Assembly: GCA_016463765.1 (NCBI GenBank)
Contig: JAEMQS010000008.1
Span: 31,689-95,688, forward strand
Direction: 5' to 3'
Length of the DNA: 64,000 nt
From: Solirubrobacteraceae bacterium
GTDB taxonomy: Bacteria > Actinomycetota > Thermoleophilia > Solirubrobacterales > Solirubrobacteraceae
Both the position numbers and the translations under genes were made by a program. Position 1 is the first letter of the stretch. The number at the start of each line of letters is the position of its first letter. The notes under the pieces were generated by a model. It was not told where the DNA came from and searched no databases. It was given only the letters and a program-made list of their open reading frames with translations. Positions 44,423-52,017 of the stretch are shown here, one piece after another.

Positions 44423-45622
44423 TCAGGCCGGAACGGGCGCGACGGGAGCTACCGCCGGCTCGGCGGCCGCGGGCTCCGGAACATCGATGAACGCCGGCGG
44501 GCAGATGTCGAGGTAGTGGTTGAACGACCACGACACGAAGCGCTGGCTGCGGAACAGCTGCAGCGCGGAGTCCATCAGCGGCCGCGGGTTCGCGACGCCG
44601 ACGATCTTCTGGACGCGCAGCAGCCAGTCGTAGGCGAACCGGTGCTCGTCGTGGAACGCCGCGTAGCGCTCGAGCGCCTGCTCGCGCGTCTGCCGACCTT
44701 CGACGACGGCGCGCAGCTCGCGGCCGAGCGCGAGGCCGAAGTACAGCGCGGGACGGATGCCCTCCGCCGTCGTCGGCAGGCAGTGCCCGGCGCTGTCGCC
44801 GACGAAGAAGACGCTGCCCTCGGTCGCGTTGCGCAGCTTGTGCGGGATGTAGTTGCCCTGCCATCCCTTGGCGGGGACGCCCTCGTCGGCGGTGAGCTCG
44901 AGCGTCGGCTGCTTGACGTCGAGGGCGGGGTCGAACGACCCGACGCCGATGCGGACCTCGTCCTTGGCCGGGAACGCCCAGCTGTAGCCCGGGCCGATGT
45001 ACTTGGGGTCGAGCCAGAGCTCGAGGTCCGGGGCGTGCTCGGAGATCGGCGGGTGGACCTCCAGGCCGCGCGACAGCGTGGCGTTCGGCGGCTGGATCGC
45101 GGTGCCGGTGCTCAGGACCCGGCGCCAGCCCAGCGCGTCGATGACGATCGGCGCGCGAAGGTCGCCACGGTCGGTGCGGACGGTCAGCAACTGGCCGTCG
45201 CCGTCCTGGGCGGGGACGAGCTCCTCGACCTTCGCGGTCTCGAACTCCGCCTCGCCCTGCTCGGCGAGCAGCTCGCACAGCTGGCGGTAGTCGAACGTCG
45301 AGAACGACCACGGCAGGGTCCAGCGGTGGTCCTTCGGCTCAGAGCCGAACTCGCGCCGGGGCCGGTGGATGAGCAGGTCGTGGAAGGTCTGGCGGATGGA
45401 CGGGCCGAGGCCGAGCTTCTCCAGCCACTCCGTCGGCGCCGCGCAGGCGGACGTCTGCCGCTCGCCGATCTCGTAGCGGTCGATGACCAGGACGTTCGCC
45501 CCGGAGCCCGCCAGCTCGCGGGCGACCGTCAGCCCCGCGAAGCTCGCACCGCAGATCAGGACGTCGTAGTCCCCCGACAGCGGGGTGCGCGCGTCACCGC
45601 GCTTCGTGGCTCGTACCGGCAT
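44423..45622 (-). CDS. Geranylgeranyl-reductase-family FAD-dependent oxidoreductase
   Basis: A 399-residue flavoprotein. The N-terminal FAD-binding motif is VLICGASFAGLTVARELAG with the acidic end VLVIDR; a second FAD motif, VFFVGDSAGHCLPTTAEGIRPALYFG, lies near residue 280. It fits the geranylgeranyl reductase / PHZM family that reduces isoprenoid chains of menaquinone, lipids or carotenoids. The C-terminus is an 18-residue Pro/Ala/Val tail. The ATG is fixed by a TATCAT element seven bases upstream, so the message should be leaderless. It is divergent from the calycin-like gene, sharing a 71-base promoter region. Confidence 0.85.
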   Translation of the reverse strand: MPVRATKRGDARTPLSGDYDVLICGASFAGLTVARELAGSGANVLVIDRYEIGERQTSACAAPTEWLEKLGLGPSIRQTFHDLLIHRPRREFGSEPKDHRWTLPWSFSTFDYRQLCELLAEQGEAEFETAKVEELVPAQDGDGQLLTVRTDRGDLRAPIVIDALGWRRVLSTGTAIQPPNATLSRGLEVHPPISEHAPDLELWLDPKYIGPGYSWAFPAKDEVRIGVGSFDPALDVKQPTLELTADEGVPAKGWQGNYIPHKLRNATEGSVFFVGDSAGHCLPTTAEGIRPALYFGLALGRELRAVVEGRQTREQALERYAAFHDEHRFAYDWLLRVQKIVGVANPRPLMDSALQLFRSQRFVSWSFNHYLDICPPAFIDVPEPAAAEPAVAPVAPVPA

Positions 45623-45629
45623 GGGGCCG

Positions 45630-45635
45630 ATGATA
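45630..45635 (-). promoter_or_regulatory. -10 element of the geranylgeranyl-reductase-like gene
   Basis: Reads TATCAT on the minus strand, seven bases before the ATG at 45622. It predicts a leaderless transcript and excludes the longer in-frame start at 45709. Confidence 0.6.
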
Positions 45636-45681
45636 GATGCCCATGACCTGGGAAGGAGGTGCGTGGCGCGCCGGGTCGCGG

Positions 45682-45687
45682 TAGCGT
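45682..45687 (+). promoter_or_regulatory. -10 element of the calycin-like gene
   Basis: TAGCGT, six bases before the ATG at 45694; leaderless type. It faces away from the -10 of the divergent flavoprotein gene about 46 bases away. Confidence 0.55.
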
Positions 45688-45693
45688 CGGCCC

Positions 45694-46635
45694 ATGGCCC
45701 GCATCGCACTGGACCGGCCCCGCGCTCCGCACGCCGCCGCGGGCGCCGGGTGCTACGAGTCGCACTACCTGAAGGCCACCGACCCGGCGGGCGGCCGCGC
45801 GATCTGGGTGCGGCAGACCGCGCTCAAACGCCCGGGCCGGCCGGCCCGCCCGACGCTGTGGGCGACGGTCTTCGACCGCGCGGCGAGCGCGCCGCTGGCA
45901 CGGCGCACGACGTTCGACGAGCCGCTGCGCGATCCCGGGGCCGGGACCTGGGCGCGGTTCGGCGGCGCGGAGATCGGCCCGGGCCGCGCCGCCGGGACCC
46001 TGGACGAGGTCACGTGGGACCTGACCTGGGACGGCGGCGCCGAGCCCAATCTCTACCTGCCGTCCGCGCGGCTGTACGACCGGCCGCTGCCGCGCTCGGG
46101 CGGCCTCGCGCTCCTGCCGGCGACCTGGGTCACCGGGCTCGTGCGCATGGGCGACCAGGCGTGGGAGATCGGGGGCTGGCCCGCGATGGTCGGCCACAAC
46201 TGGGGCACGGATCATGCCGCGCACTGGGTGTGGATCCACGCGGCCCTGCTGCCCGATCGCGACGGGCGCGGCTGGGTCGATCTCATCCTCGCGCGCGTGG
46301 AGATCGGCCCGCTGCTGACCCCGTGGGTCGTGTCGGGCGCGATGAAGATCGACGGCGAGCGCACGCGCCTCGGTGGGCTCACCGCGCGGCTGCGCGGGTT
46401 CCGCGCCGACGTGACGCCCGAGCGCGTCGCGGTGCAGCTGCCCGGTGGCGTCGGTCTCGAGGTCCGCGGCGACCCCGCGGCGACGGTCACCTGGGACTAC
46501 GCGGCACCGCACGGACCGGGCCGCGACGTCCGCAACTGCTCGGTCGCCGACGGGACGCTGACGCTTCCGGGCGGCCGGTCGCTCACCCTGGCCGGCGGAT
46601 GGGCGCTCGAGGTCGGCCGCCCCTCGTCGCCGTAA
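45694..46635 (+). CDS. AttH/CrtC-like calycin-fold protein
   Basis: A 313-residue protein without signal peptide. YESHYLKATDPAGGRAIWVRQTA and WPAMVGHNWGTDHAAHWVWIHA look like the two lipocalin-type halves of the AttH / hydroxyneurosporene synthase (CrtC) family, whose members add water to carotenoids or bind hydrophobic molecules. The many Trp residues and beta-rich pattern agree. It is divergent from an isoprenoid-reductase-type flavoprotein, which supports a lipid or isoprenoid role. The assignment is from motif memory and the activity is unknown. The start is fixed by a -10 six bases upstream. Confidence 0.55.
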   Translation: MARIALDRPRAPHAAAGAGCYESHYLKATDPAGGRAIWVRQTALKRPGRPARPTLWATVFDRAASAPLARRTTFDEPLRDPGAGTWARFGGAEIGPGRAAGTLDEVTWDLTWDGGAEPNLYLPSARLYDRPLPRSGGLALLPATWVTGLVRMGDQAWEIGGWPAMVGHNWGTDHAAHWVWIHAALLPDRDGRGWVDLILARVEIGPLLTPWVVSGAMKIDGERTRLGGLTARLRGFRADVTPERVAVQLPGGVGLEVRGDPAATVTWDYAAPHGPGRDVRNCSVADGTLTLPGGRSLTLAGGWALEVGRPSSP

Positions 46636-46648
46636 CACCCGAAGGCGC

Positions 46649-46654
46649 TACGCT
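46649..46654 (+). promoter_or_regulatory. -10 element of rpsA
   Basis: TACGCT, ten bases before the rpsA ATG at 46665, with no ribosome site between. The predicted leader is at most three bases. Confidence 0.5.
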
Positions 46655-46664
46655 CTCTGGCTCA

Positions 46665-48107
46665 ATGGCAACTGCAACCGACGTAGAAAATACTCCCAAG
46701 GTCGTCGAGGGTTCTGACGGCCTGCTGCTCGAGATCGACGGGCAGATCGTTCCCAACTACGACGCCACGTTCGCACTCTTCGAGGAGGGCGACGTCGTCA
46801 CCGGCGCCGTCGTGCGCATCGACAACGACGAGGTCCTCGTCGACATCGGGTACAAGAGCGAAGGCGTCATCCCCGCCAACGAGCTCTCGATCCGCAAGAA
46901 CGTCGACCCCAAGGACGAGGTCGAGCTGGGCGAGGAGGTCGACGCGCTGGTCCTCACCAAGGAGGATCAGGACGGTCGCCTCATCATGTCCAAGAAGCGG
47001 GCGCGCTTCGAGAAGGCGTGGCGCCGCATCGAGGCCGCCGCCGAATCGGGCGAGCCGGTCGAGGGCACCGTCATCGAGGTCGTCAAGGGCGGCCTGATCA
47101 TCGACCTCGGGGTCCGCGGCTTCCTGCCCGCCTCGCTCGTCGACATCCGGCGCGTGCCGAACCTCGACGAGTACATGAGCACCAAGATTGAGTGCAAGGT
47201 TATAGAGCTCAATCGCTCCCGAAACAACGTCGTCCTGTCGCGTCGCGCCGTCCTCGAAGAGGAGCGCAAGGAGCAGCGTCAGGAGATCCTCGACCGCCTT
47301 CAGCCGGGCGACATCGTCGAGGGCCAGATCTCGAACATCGTGGACTTCGGGGCGTTCGTCGACCTCAACGGCATCGACGGCCTCATCCACATCTCCGAGC
47401 TGTCCTGGTCGCACGTCAACCACCCGTCCGAGGTGCTCGCCATCGGCGACACCGTGCAGGTCAAGGTGCTCGACATCGACCGCGACCGCCAGCGCATCTC
47501 GCTGGGGCTCAAGCAGACGCAGGAGGATCCGTGGCAGCGGGTCGTCGACACGTACAACGTGGGCGACGAGCTCGAGGGCGCGGTCACGAAGGTCGTCACG
47601 TTCGGCGCGTTCGTCGAGATCCTCGACGGCGTCGAGGGCCTCGTGCACATCTCCGAGCTCGCCGGCCATCACGTGGAGAACCCGCGTGAGGTCGTCGCCC
47701 CGGGTGACGAGGTCAAGGTCAAGATCCTCGAGATCGACTCCGAGCGCCGGCGCCTGTCGCTCAGCGTCAAGCGGGTCGAGGGCCAGGTGCTGGAGCCCAA
47801 GGTGCTCTCGCCCGAGGAGGCCGGTGACCTCGACGACGTGCCCGAGCTCGGTCTGAGCGAGGACGTCTTCGCGGACATGGCCGCGCCGCCGGTGGTCGAG
47901 GAGGACGCACCGGCCGAGGCCGAGGCCGAGGTCGCCGAGGCGCCGGCCGAGGACGACTCCGACGTCGAGCCCGAGCTGCTCTCCGAGGACGCCGCGGTCG
48001 AAGCGCCCGAGACGGAAGACGCTCCGGCCGAGGAGGCTCCGGCGGAGGTCGCCGAGGAGCCCGTCGCCGAGGACGAGCCGGCCGCCGAGGCCGAGCCCGA
48101 GGCGTAG
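46665..48107 (+). CDS. rpsA: 30S ribosomal protein S1
   Basis: A 480-residue protein with four S1 RNA-binding domains, starting near residues 42, 128, 215 and 302 (GDVVTGAVVRIDNDEVLVDI; VEGTVIEVVKGGLIIDL; GDIVEGQISNIVDFGAFVDL; LEGAVTKVVTFGAFVEI), as usual in actinobacteria, against six in E. coli. The last 90 residues are an acidic Glu/Ala/Pro tail of repeated EAPAE-like units. It helps load mRNA on the ribosome. Its own message appears to lack a leader, which is notable because S1-assisted initiation normally needs one. The order rpsA-coaE is conserved in actinobacteria. Confidence 0.96.
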   Translation: MATATDVENTPKVVEGSDGLLLEIDGQIVPNYDATFALFEEGDVVTGAVVRIDNDEVLVDIGYKSEGVIPANELSIRKNVDPKDEVELGEEVDALVLTKEDQDGRLIMSKKRARFEKAWRRIEAAAESGEPVEGTVIEVVKGGLIIDLGVRGFLPASLVDIRRVPNLDEYMSTKIECKVIELNRSRNNVVLSRRAVLEEERKEQRQEILDRLQPGDIVEGQISNIVDFGAFVDLNGIDGLIHISELSWSHVNHPSEVLAIGDTVQVKVLDIDRDRQRISLGLKQTQEDPWQRVVDTYNVGDELEGAVTKVVTFGAFVEILDGVEGLVHISELAGHHVENPREVVAPGDEVKVKILEIDSERRRLSLSVKRVEGQVLEPKVLSPEEAGDLDDVPELGLSEDVFADMAAPPVVEEDAPAEAEAEVAEAPAEDDSDVEPELLSEDAAVEAPETEDAPAEEAPAEVAEEPVAEDEPAAEAEPEA

Positions 48108-48123
48108 CGGCCCGCCGATCGCC

Positions 48124-48711
48124 ATGTCGCCGGTGCCCTTCGTCGGCCTGACCGGCGGCATGGGCGCCGGCAAGTCCACCGCCCTGGCCGCCCTGCGGCG
48201 GCTGGGGGCGGTCACGCTGTCCACGGACGAGGTCGTCCACGAGCTGTACCGCACCGATGAGGTGCGTGACCTCGTCGTCGACCGCTGGGGCGCGGACGTC
48301 GCGCCCGGCGGCGTGGTCGATCGCGCGAAGATCGCCGAGCACGCCTTTGCCGCGCCGGAGGAGCGCGCGTGGCTCGAGCAGCAGCTCTGGCCGCGCGTGG
48401 GCCAGCGGGTGATCGACTTTCGCGCCCAGGCCGATGCGGCGGACCCCGCCCCGCCGGCCGCGGTCGTCGAGACGCCCCTGCTGTTCGAAGCGGGCATGGA
48501 TGCGGCGTACGACGTGACCATCGCGGTCGTCGCGCCCGAGGACGTGCGCCGTGCCCGCGCGGAGGCGCGCGGCCACGCGGCGGTCGACGAACGGACGTCT
48601 CGTCAGCTCTCCCAGCAGGAGAAGGCAGACCGCGCGACGTACGCTGTCATCAACGACGGCAGCATCGAGGACCTCGAAGCGAAGCTGTCGGACGTACTCG
48701 CAAAGCTGTAG
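48124..48711 (+). CDS. coaE: Dephospho-CoA kinase
   Basis: A 195-residue P-loop kinase: GLTGGMGAGKSTALAALRRLG (Walker A), the substrate region LSTDEVVHELY, ETPLLFEAGMDAAYD, and RQLSQQEKADRATYAVINDGS, all typical of CoaE. It adds the 3' phosphate to dephospho-CoA, the last step of CoA synthesis. It begins 16 bases after rpsA and lacks the C-terminal GrpB-like extension found in mycobacteria. Probably cotranscribed with rpsA and the transglycosylase gene. Confidence 0.95.
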   Translation: MSPVPFVGLTGGMGAGKSTALAALRRLGAVTLSTDEVVHELYRTDEVRDLVVDRWGADVAPGGVVDRAKIAEHAFAAPEERAWLEQQLWPRVGQRVIDFRAQADAADPAPPAAVVETPLLFEAGMDAAYDVTIAVVAPEDVRRARAEARGHAAVDERTSRQLSQQEKADRATYAVINDGSIEDLEAKLSDVLAKL

Positions 48712-48718
48712 CCCGCCC

Positions 48719-49402
48719 ATGAGCGCTCGCCCCACCGCACATCAGCTGCGCGGCGGATCGACATCCCGCCGCCGTCCCCCCGCCTCGAGGCGGGCGGATC
48801 GGTCCATGCAGCGCCGGCGCAGCCTGCGGCGGCGCCGGATGGCGATCGTGCTCGTGGCGATCGCGGCCGCCGTGGCAGGCGCCGCGCTGCTCGCCCCGCA
48901 CCTGCACCACGCGGCCGAGGAGATCACCCTGCCACTGCGCCACGAGGACGTCATCCGCCAGCAGGCGCAGGACAAGGGCCTGCCCGCCGACCTCATCGCG
49001 GCCGTCATCTACACCGAGTCGCGGTTCCGCGATCAGACCTCGCCCGCCGGAGCCGAGGGGCTCATGCAGATCACGCCCGCGACGGCGCAGTACATCGCGC
49101 AGAAGTCCGGCGGCACGGAGTTCGAGCTGGGGGACCTCGCGACGCCGCAGATCAACATCGCGTACGGCAGCTGGTACCTGCGCTATCTGCTGGACCGCTA
49201 CGGCGAGAACGAGCTCCTGGCCCTCGCGGCGTACAACGGCGGCGAGGGCAACGTCGACCGCTGGCTCGCCGAGCACGGCGCGGAGGGCAAGGTGTTCACC
49301 GCGGACACGATCCCGTTCCCGGAGACCCGTCACTACGTGCAGAAGGTCGAGGAGATGCGCGGGGTCTACCGCAGCACGTACGGCCCCGAACTCGGGCTGT
49401 AG
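48719..49402 (+). CDS. Membrane-anchored lytic transglycosylase (SLT family)
   Basis: A 227-residue protein with a very basic N-terminus (about residues 1-40), one membrane helix (MAIVLVAIAAAVAGAALLAP, about 41-60) and an extracellular SLT domain. The catalytic glutamate is in AVIYTESRFRDQTSPAGAEGLMQITP, and LLALAAYNGGEGNVDRWL and FPETRHYVQKVEEM are family marks. It cleaves peptidoglycan glycan strands. The start codon is uncertain; downstream ATGs at 48806 and 48839 would shorten the cytoplasmic arm. It starts seven bases after coaE and ends its operon. Confidence 0.88.
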   Translation: MSARPTAHQLRGGSTSRRRPPASRRADRSMQRRRSLRRRRMAIVLVAIAAAVAGAALLAPHLHHAAEEITLPLRHEDVIRQQAQDKGLPADLIAAVIYTESRFRDQTSPAGAEGLMQITPATAQYIAQKSGGTEFELGDLATPQINIAYGSWYLRYLLDRYGENELLALAAYNGGEGNVDRWLAEHGAEGKVFTADTIPFPETRHYVQKVEEMRGVYRSTYGPELGL

Positions 49403-49540
49403 ACCGGCTGCAACCGCCATTGCGCCGCTGGCCGGTGCACCGACGCTCTGGCAGTCTGCGGCGCGGCGCCGGCCGCGGGACGGGGAAAACGCAGGACGCG
49501 ACGGCGCCGTCCAGCCCTCCGAGCCTTGAAGGATCCATCG

Positions 49541-50881
49541 ATGCGCCTGACGCGCGCGGCATTCGCCGCTTCGCTCACGCTCGCGCTCGCGCCTGTCGCG
49601 ACCGTGCACGCTGACACGTACGCTGTCCACGCCTGTAAGACGCCCGCCGGTGTCGCCGCCCCTGCCGCCGGGTGGCAGGGCACGAAGGCCGGCAGCGCGG
49701 AGGCCACCAACGGCTGTGCCCCGACCGGGCTCGGCGTGGCGCTCATCGGCACGGGGCCGTGGGACGGGGGCACCGGGGCCAACCAGCAGTTCGCCGCGCC
49801 CGCCGACACGCGGATCGTCCGCGTCCGGATGCAGCGCGCCACGCGGGGGCTCGCGCCCAGCGGCGGCCAGGCGCTCGGCTACTACCTGCGGGCCGACGGG
49901 CGGGTGCTGGAGGGCTGCGCGCCCGGACCGGGATCGACCTGCGTCGGCGACCTCTCCGGTGAGGTCGACGCGGCCGGGCTCGACGCCGCGCTCGTGCGCT
50001 TCAACGCGGGCTGCGGCGCGTTCTTCCCCGACATCTGTGGCGGCGCCGCCCTGCGGGTCGACGCGACGGACGCGACCGTGACCCTGCGCGACACGCTCCC
50101 GCCGACCGTCGGCAACATCCGCGTGTCGGACAACGACGGCGCCTCGACGAAGGTCAGCGTCGGCTTCGACGCCGCCGACCGGGGCGGCGGTGTCTATCGC
50201 AAGCTCGTGAAGGTCGACGGCCAGCTGTACAGCGCCGAGCCGATCCCGGGGGACACGTGCACCGACGCCGCGCCCGCGGACGCCGATCCGTACCAGTTCA
50301 TCGCGCCCGTGCCGTGCCCGACGGTCGCCAACGGCCTCGGCACGACGGTCGACGTGGGCAAGCTGCCGGCGGGCGAGCACGTCGTCGAGGTGCTGGTCGA
50401 GGACGCCGCGGGCAACGCGACCACGGTCTACGGACCGGCGACGCTGCCGCGGCTGAACGCCGAGACCGTCAGCGGGGCGGGCTCGCAGGCCGCGGCCGTG
50501 CAGGCCGCGCTGGGCGCCCGCGTCCACGTGTACTTCCAGAAGAACAAGAAGCGGTCGTACACCTCGCGCTACGGGCGCCGCGTCGTCGTGCGCGGCAACC
50601 TCCGGGACGCGAAGAAGCGCCCCGTGGTCGGTGCGCGCCTCGACGTCTACCACGTCGTGGGCGGCAAGCGGCGGCTGGTGAAGACCGGCCTGAAGTCACG
50701 GAAGGGCGGGCGCATCACGCTCATCCTCCCGATGAACATCAGCACGCGGAAGATCCAGTTCGCGTACCGGGCGCTGCGGCCCGGGCCGATCACGCACAGC
50801 CAGACGTTGACCCTCCGGGTCCGGGACGGCAAGGGCCGCCTGGTGACCAAGCCCAGGGGCGGCCGGGGACCCAGCTACTGA
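49541..50881 (+). CDS. Secreted protein of unknown function with basic Ig-like tail
   Basis: A 446-residue exported protein: signal peptide at residues 1-25 (TLALAPVATVHA, then DTYAV), a Gly/Ala-rich, beta-type N-terminal region with paired cysteines (about 26-180), a region like an Ig or cadherin-type repeat (about 185-310, DTLPPTVGNIRVSD and GEHVVEVLVEDAAGN), and a strongly basic C-terminal beta domain (about 330-446). The same general tail type is seen in the S8-like protein at 7361-9868. The ribosome site AAGGA lies seven bases upstream, so unlike its neighbours this gene has a leader. Not recognised; likely binds the cell surface. Confidence 0.7.
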   Translation: MRLTRAAFAASLTLALAPVATVHADTYAVHACKTPAGVAAPAAGWQGTKAGSAEATNGCAPTGLGVALIGTGPWDGGTGANQQFAAPADTRIVRVRMQRATRGLAPSGGQALGYYLRADGRVLEGCAPGPGSTCVGDLSGEVDAAGLDAALVRFNAGCGAFFPDICGGAALRVDATDATVTLRDTLPPTVGNIRVSDNDGASTKVSVGFDAADRGGGVYRKLVKVDGQLYSAEPIPGDTCTDAAPADADPYQFIAPVPCPTVANGLGTTVDVGKLPAGEHVVEVLVEDAAGNATTVYGPATLPRLNAETVSGAGSQAAAVQAALGARVHVYFQKNKKRSYTSRYGRRVVVRGNLRDAKKRPVVGARLDVYHVVGGKRRLVKTGLKSRKGGRITLILPMNISTRKIQFAYRALRPGPITHSQTLTLRVRDGKGRLVTKPRGGRGPSY

Positions 50882-50896
50882 GCCCGTACGCGTCGG

Positions 50897-50902
50897 TAGG
50901 GT
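50897..50902 (+). promoter_or_regulatory. -10 element of the esterase gene
   Basis: TAGGGT, seven bases before the ATG at 50910. It is the same hexamer and spacing as at the TetR gene (1972-1977), and predicts a leaderless mRNA. Confidence 0.6.
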
Positions 50903-50909
50903 TGGGCGT

Positions 50910-51992
50910 ATGAAGACGCCCGACCACCCCGTCGTCCGAGTCATCGAGCACTACGTCGCCCGCGTGATCTGCGGGCTTCCCGCGGGCCTGCAGCGGCTGA
51001 TCGGGCGCGGTGTCGCCGCGCCTGAGGGCAGCCCGCCCGCGCCGGACATCGCGGCGCTGCTGACGATCATGGCGATGACCGGCGAGCGGGCCCTGGGCAC
51101 GGGCGACGATCCCGAAGCCCGGCGCGCGTCCACGCGGCGCGGCTCCGCCACGGCGGCGTCGCGCCGGCCCGACCCGGTGCGTTCGCAGCAGGTCACGGTG
51201 GCCGGCGGCGCGGGGGACCTGCCCGCCCGCCTGTACATCCCGCCGGGGGACACGGGCGGCCGTCTGCTCGTCTTCTACCACGGCGGCGGGTGGGTCACCG
51301 GCGACCTCGACACGCACGACACGCCGTGCCGGCTGCTCGCCGTCCAAGCGGCGACCCGCGTCCTGGCCGTCGACTACCGGCTCGCGCCCGAGCACCCGTT
51401 CCCCGCGCCGGTCGAGGACGCCATGGCCGCCTTCGCGCACGTCGTCGAGCACGCCGCGAAGTTCGGCGCGCACCCCGAGCGGATCTCGGTCGCCGGGGAC
51501 AGCGCGGGCGGCAACCTCGCCGCGGTCGTCTCTCAGCAGACGGCCGGCGGACCGCGGCCCGCGGCGGCGCTGCTCATCTACCCGGCGTGCGACTTCCGCG
51601 GCGGCACGGCGTCGCGCAGCCTCTTCGCCGAGGGCTTCCTGCTCGAGAAGCGCGACATGGACTGGTGCCAGGGCCGGTACCTGCCCGCAGGCCAGTCGAT
51701 CGAGGATCCGCGCGTCTCACCCGTCTTCGGCGACATCGACGCCGCGCATCCCCCGACCGTCGTCGTGACCGCCGGGTTCGACCCGCTGCGCGACGAGGGG
51801 GAGACCTACGCGGCACAGCTGCGCGCGGCCGGTGTCCCGACGGTGCTGCGGCGCTACCCGGGGCTCGTGCACGGGTTCGCCAACGTCACCGCGCTGAGCC
51901 GGACGAGCCACGACGCGATGGTCGACTGCGCATCGGCGCTGCTCGCGGCGCAGGAACTTGACGTCCGCACGGGGGTTCCGGTCAGCTCCTGA
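50910..51992 (+). CDS. Alpha/beta hydrolase, hormone-sensitive-lipase-type esterase
   Basis: A 360-residue esterase. The oxyanion motif is FYHGGGWVTGDLDTHD, the nucleophile is in SVAGDSAGGNLAAVV, the acid is in TAGFDPLRDEG and the histidine in PGLVHGFANV, so the triad is complete. This is the HSL (family IV) group, which cleaves short acyl esters or amides. About 90 N-terminal residues form a helical cap. Single-gene unit with a leaderless promoter; it ends just before uvrB. Confidence 0.9.
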   Translation: MKTPDHPVVRVIEHYVARVICGLPAGLQRLIGRGVAAPEGSPPAPDIAALLTIMAMTGERALGTGDDPEARRASTRRGSATAASRRPDPVRSQQVTVAGGAGDLPARLYIPPGDTGGRLLVFYHGGGWVTGDLDTHDTPCRLLAVQAATRVLAVDYRLAPEHPFPAPVEDAMAAFAHVVEHAAKFGAHPERISVAGDSAGGNLAAVVSQQTAGGPRPAAALLIYPACDFRGGTASRSLFAEGFLLEKRDMDWCQGRYLPAGQSIEDPRVSPVFGDIDAAHPPTVVVTAGFDPLRDEGETYAAQLRAAGVPTVLRRYPGLVHGFANVTALSRTSHDAMVDCASALLAAQELDVRTGVPVSS

Positions 51993-51994
51993 CC
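51980..51994. promoter_or_regulatory. Inverted repeat between esterase gene and uvrB
   Basis: GGTCAG and CTGACC pair perfectly around CTC, spanning the esterase stop codon and ending 11 bases before the uvrB -10. It may be a weak terminator for the esterase gene or an operator for uvrB. Confidence 0.35.
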
Positions 51995-52005
51995 GCAATC
52001 GCCGC

Positions 52006-52011
52006 TAGCGT
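52006..52011 (+). promoter_or_regulatory. -10 element of uvrB
   Basis: TAGCGT, six bases before the ATG at 52018; leaderless type. No GAAC-N4-GTTC SOS box is present here, unlike at uvrA. Confidence 0.55.
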
Positions 52012-52017
52012 GGACGC

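Noticed and set aside
45623..45709. Longer N-terminus of the geranylgeranyl-reductase-like protein
   Set aside because: It would read through the TATCAT promoter and the divergent start region and adds residues not typical before the FAD motif.
49494..49512. GACGGCGCCGTC palindrome (49500-49511) before the secreted protein gene
   Set aside because: Perfect but made only of common GC words; no second copy or link to a regulator was found, so it is not listed as an operator.
51961..52017. SOS box upstream of uvrB
   Set aside because: No GAAC-N4-GTTC core is present; the inverted repeat there (GGTCAG/CTGACC) does not match LexA sites.
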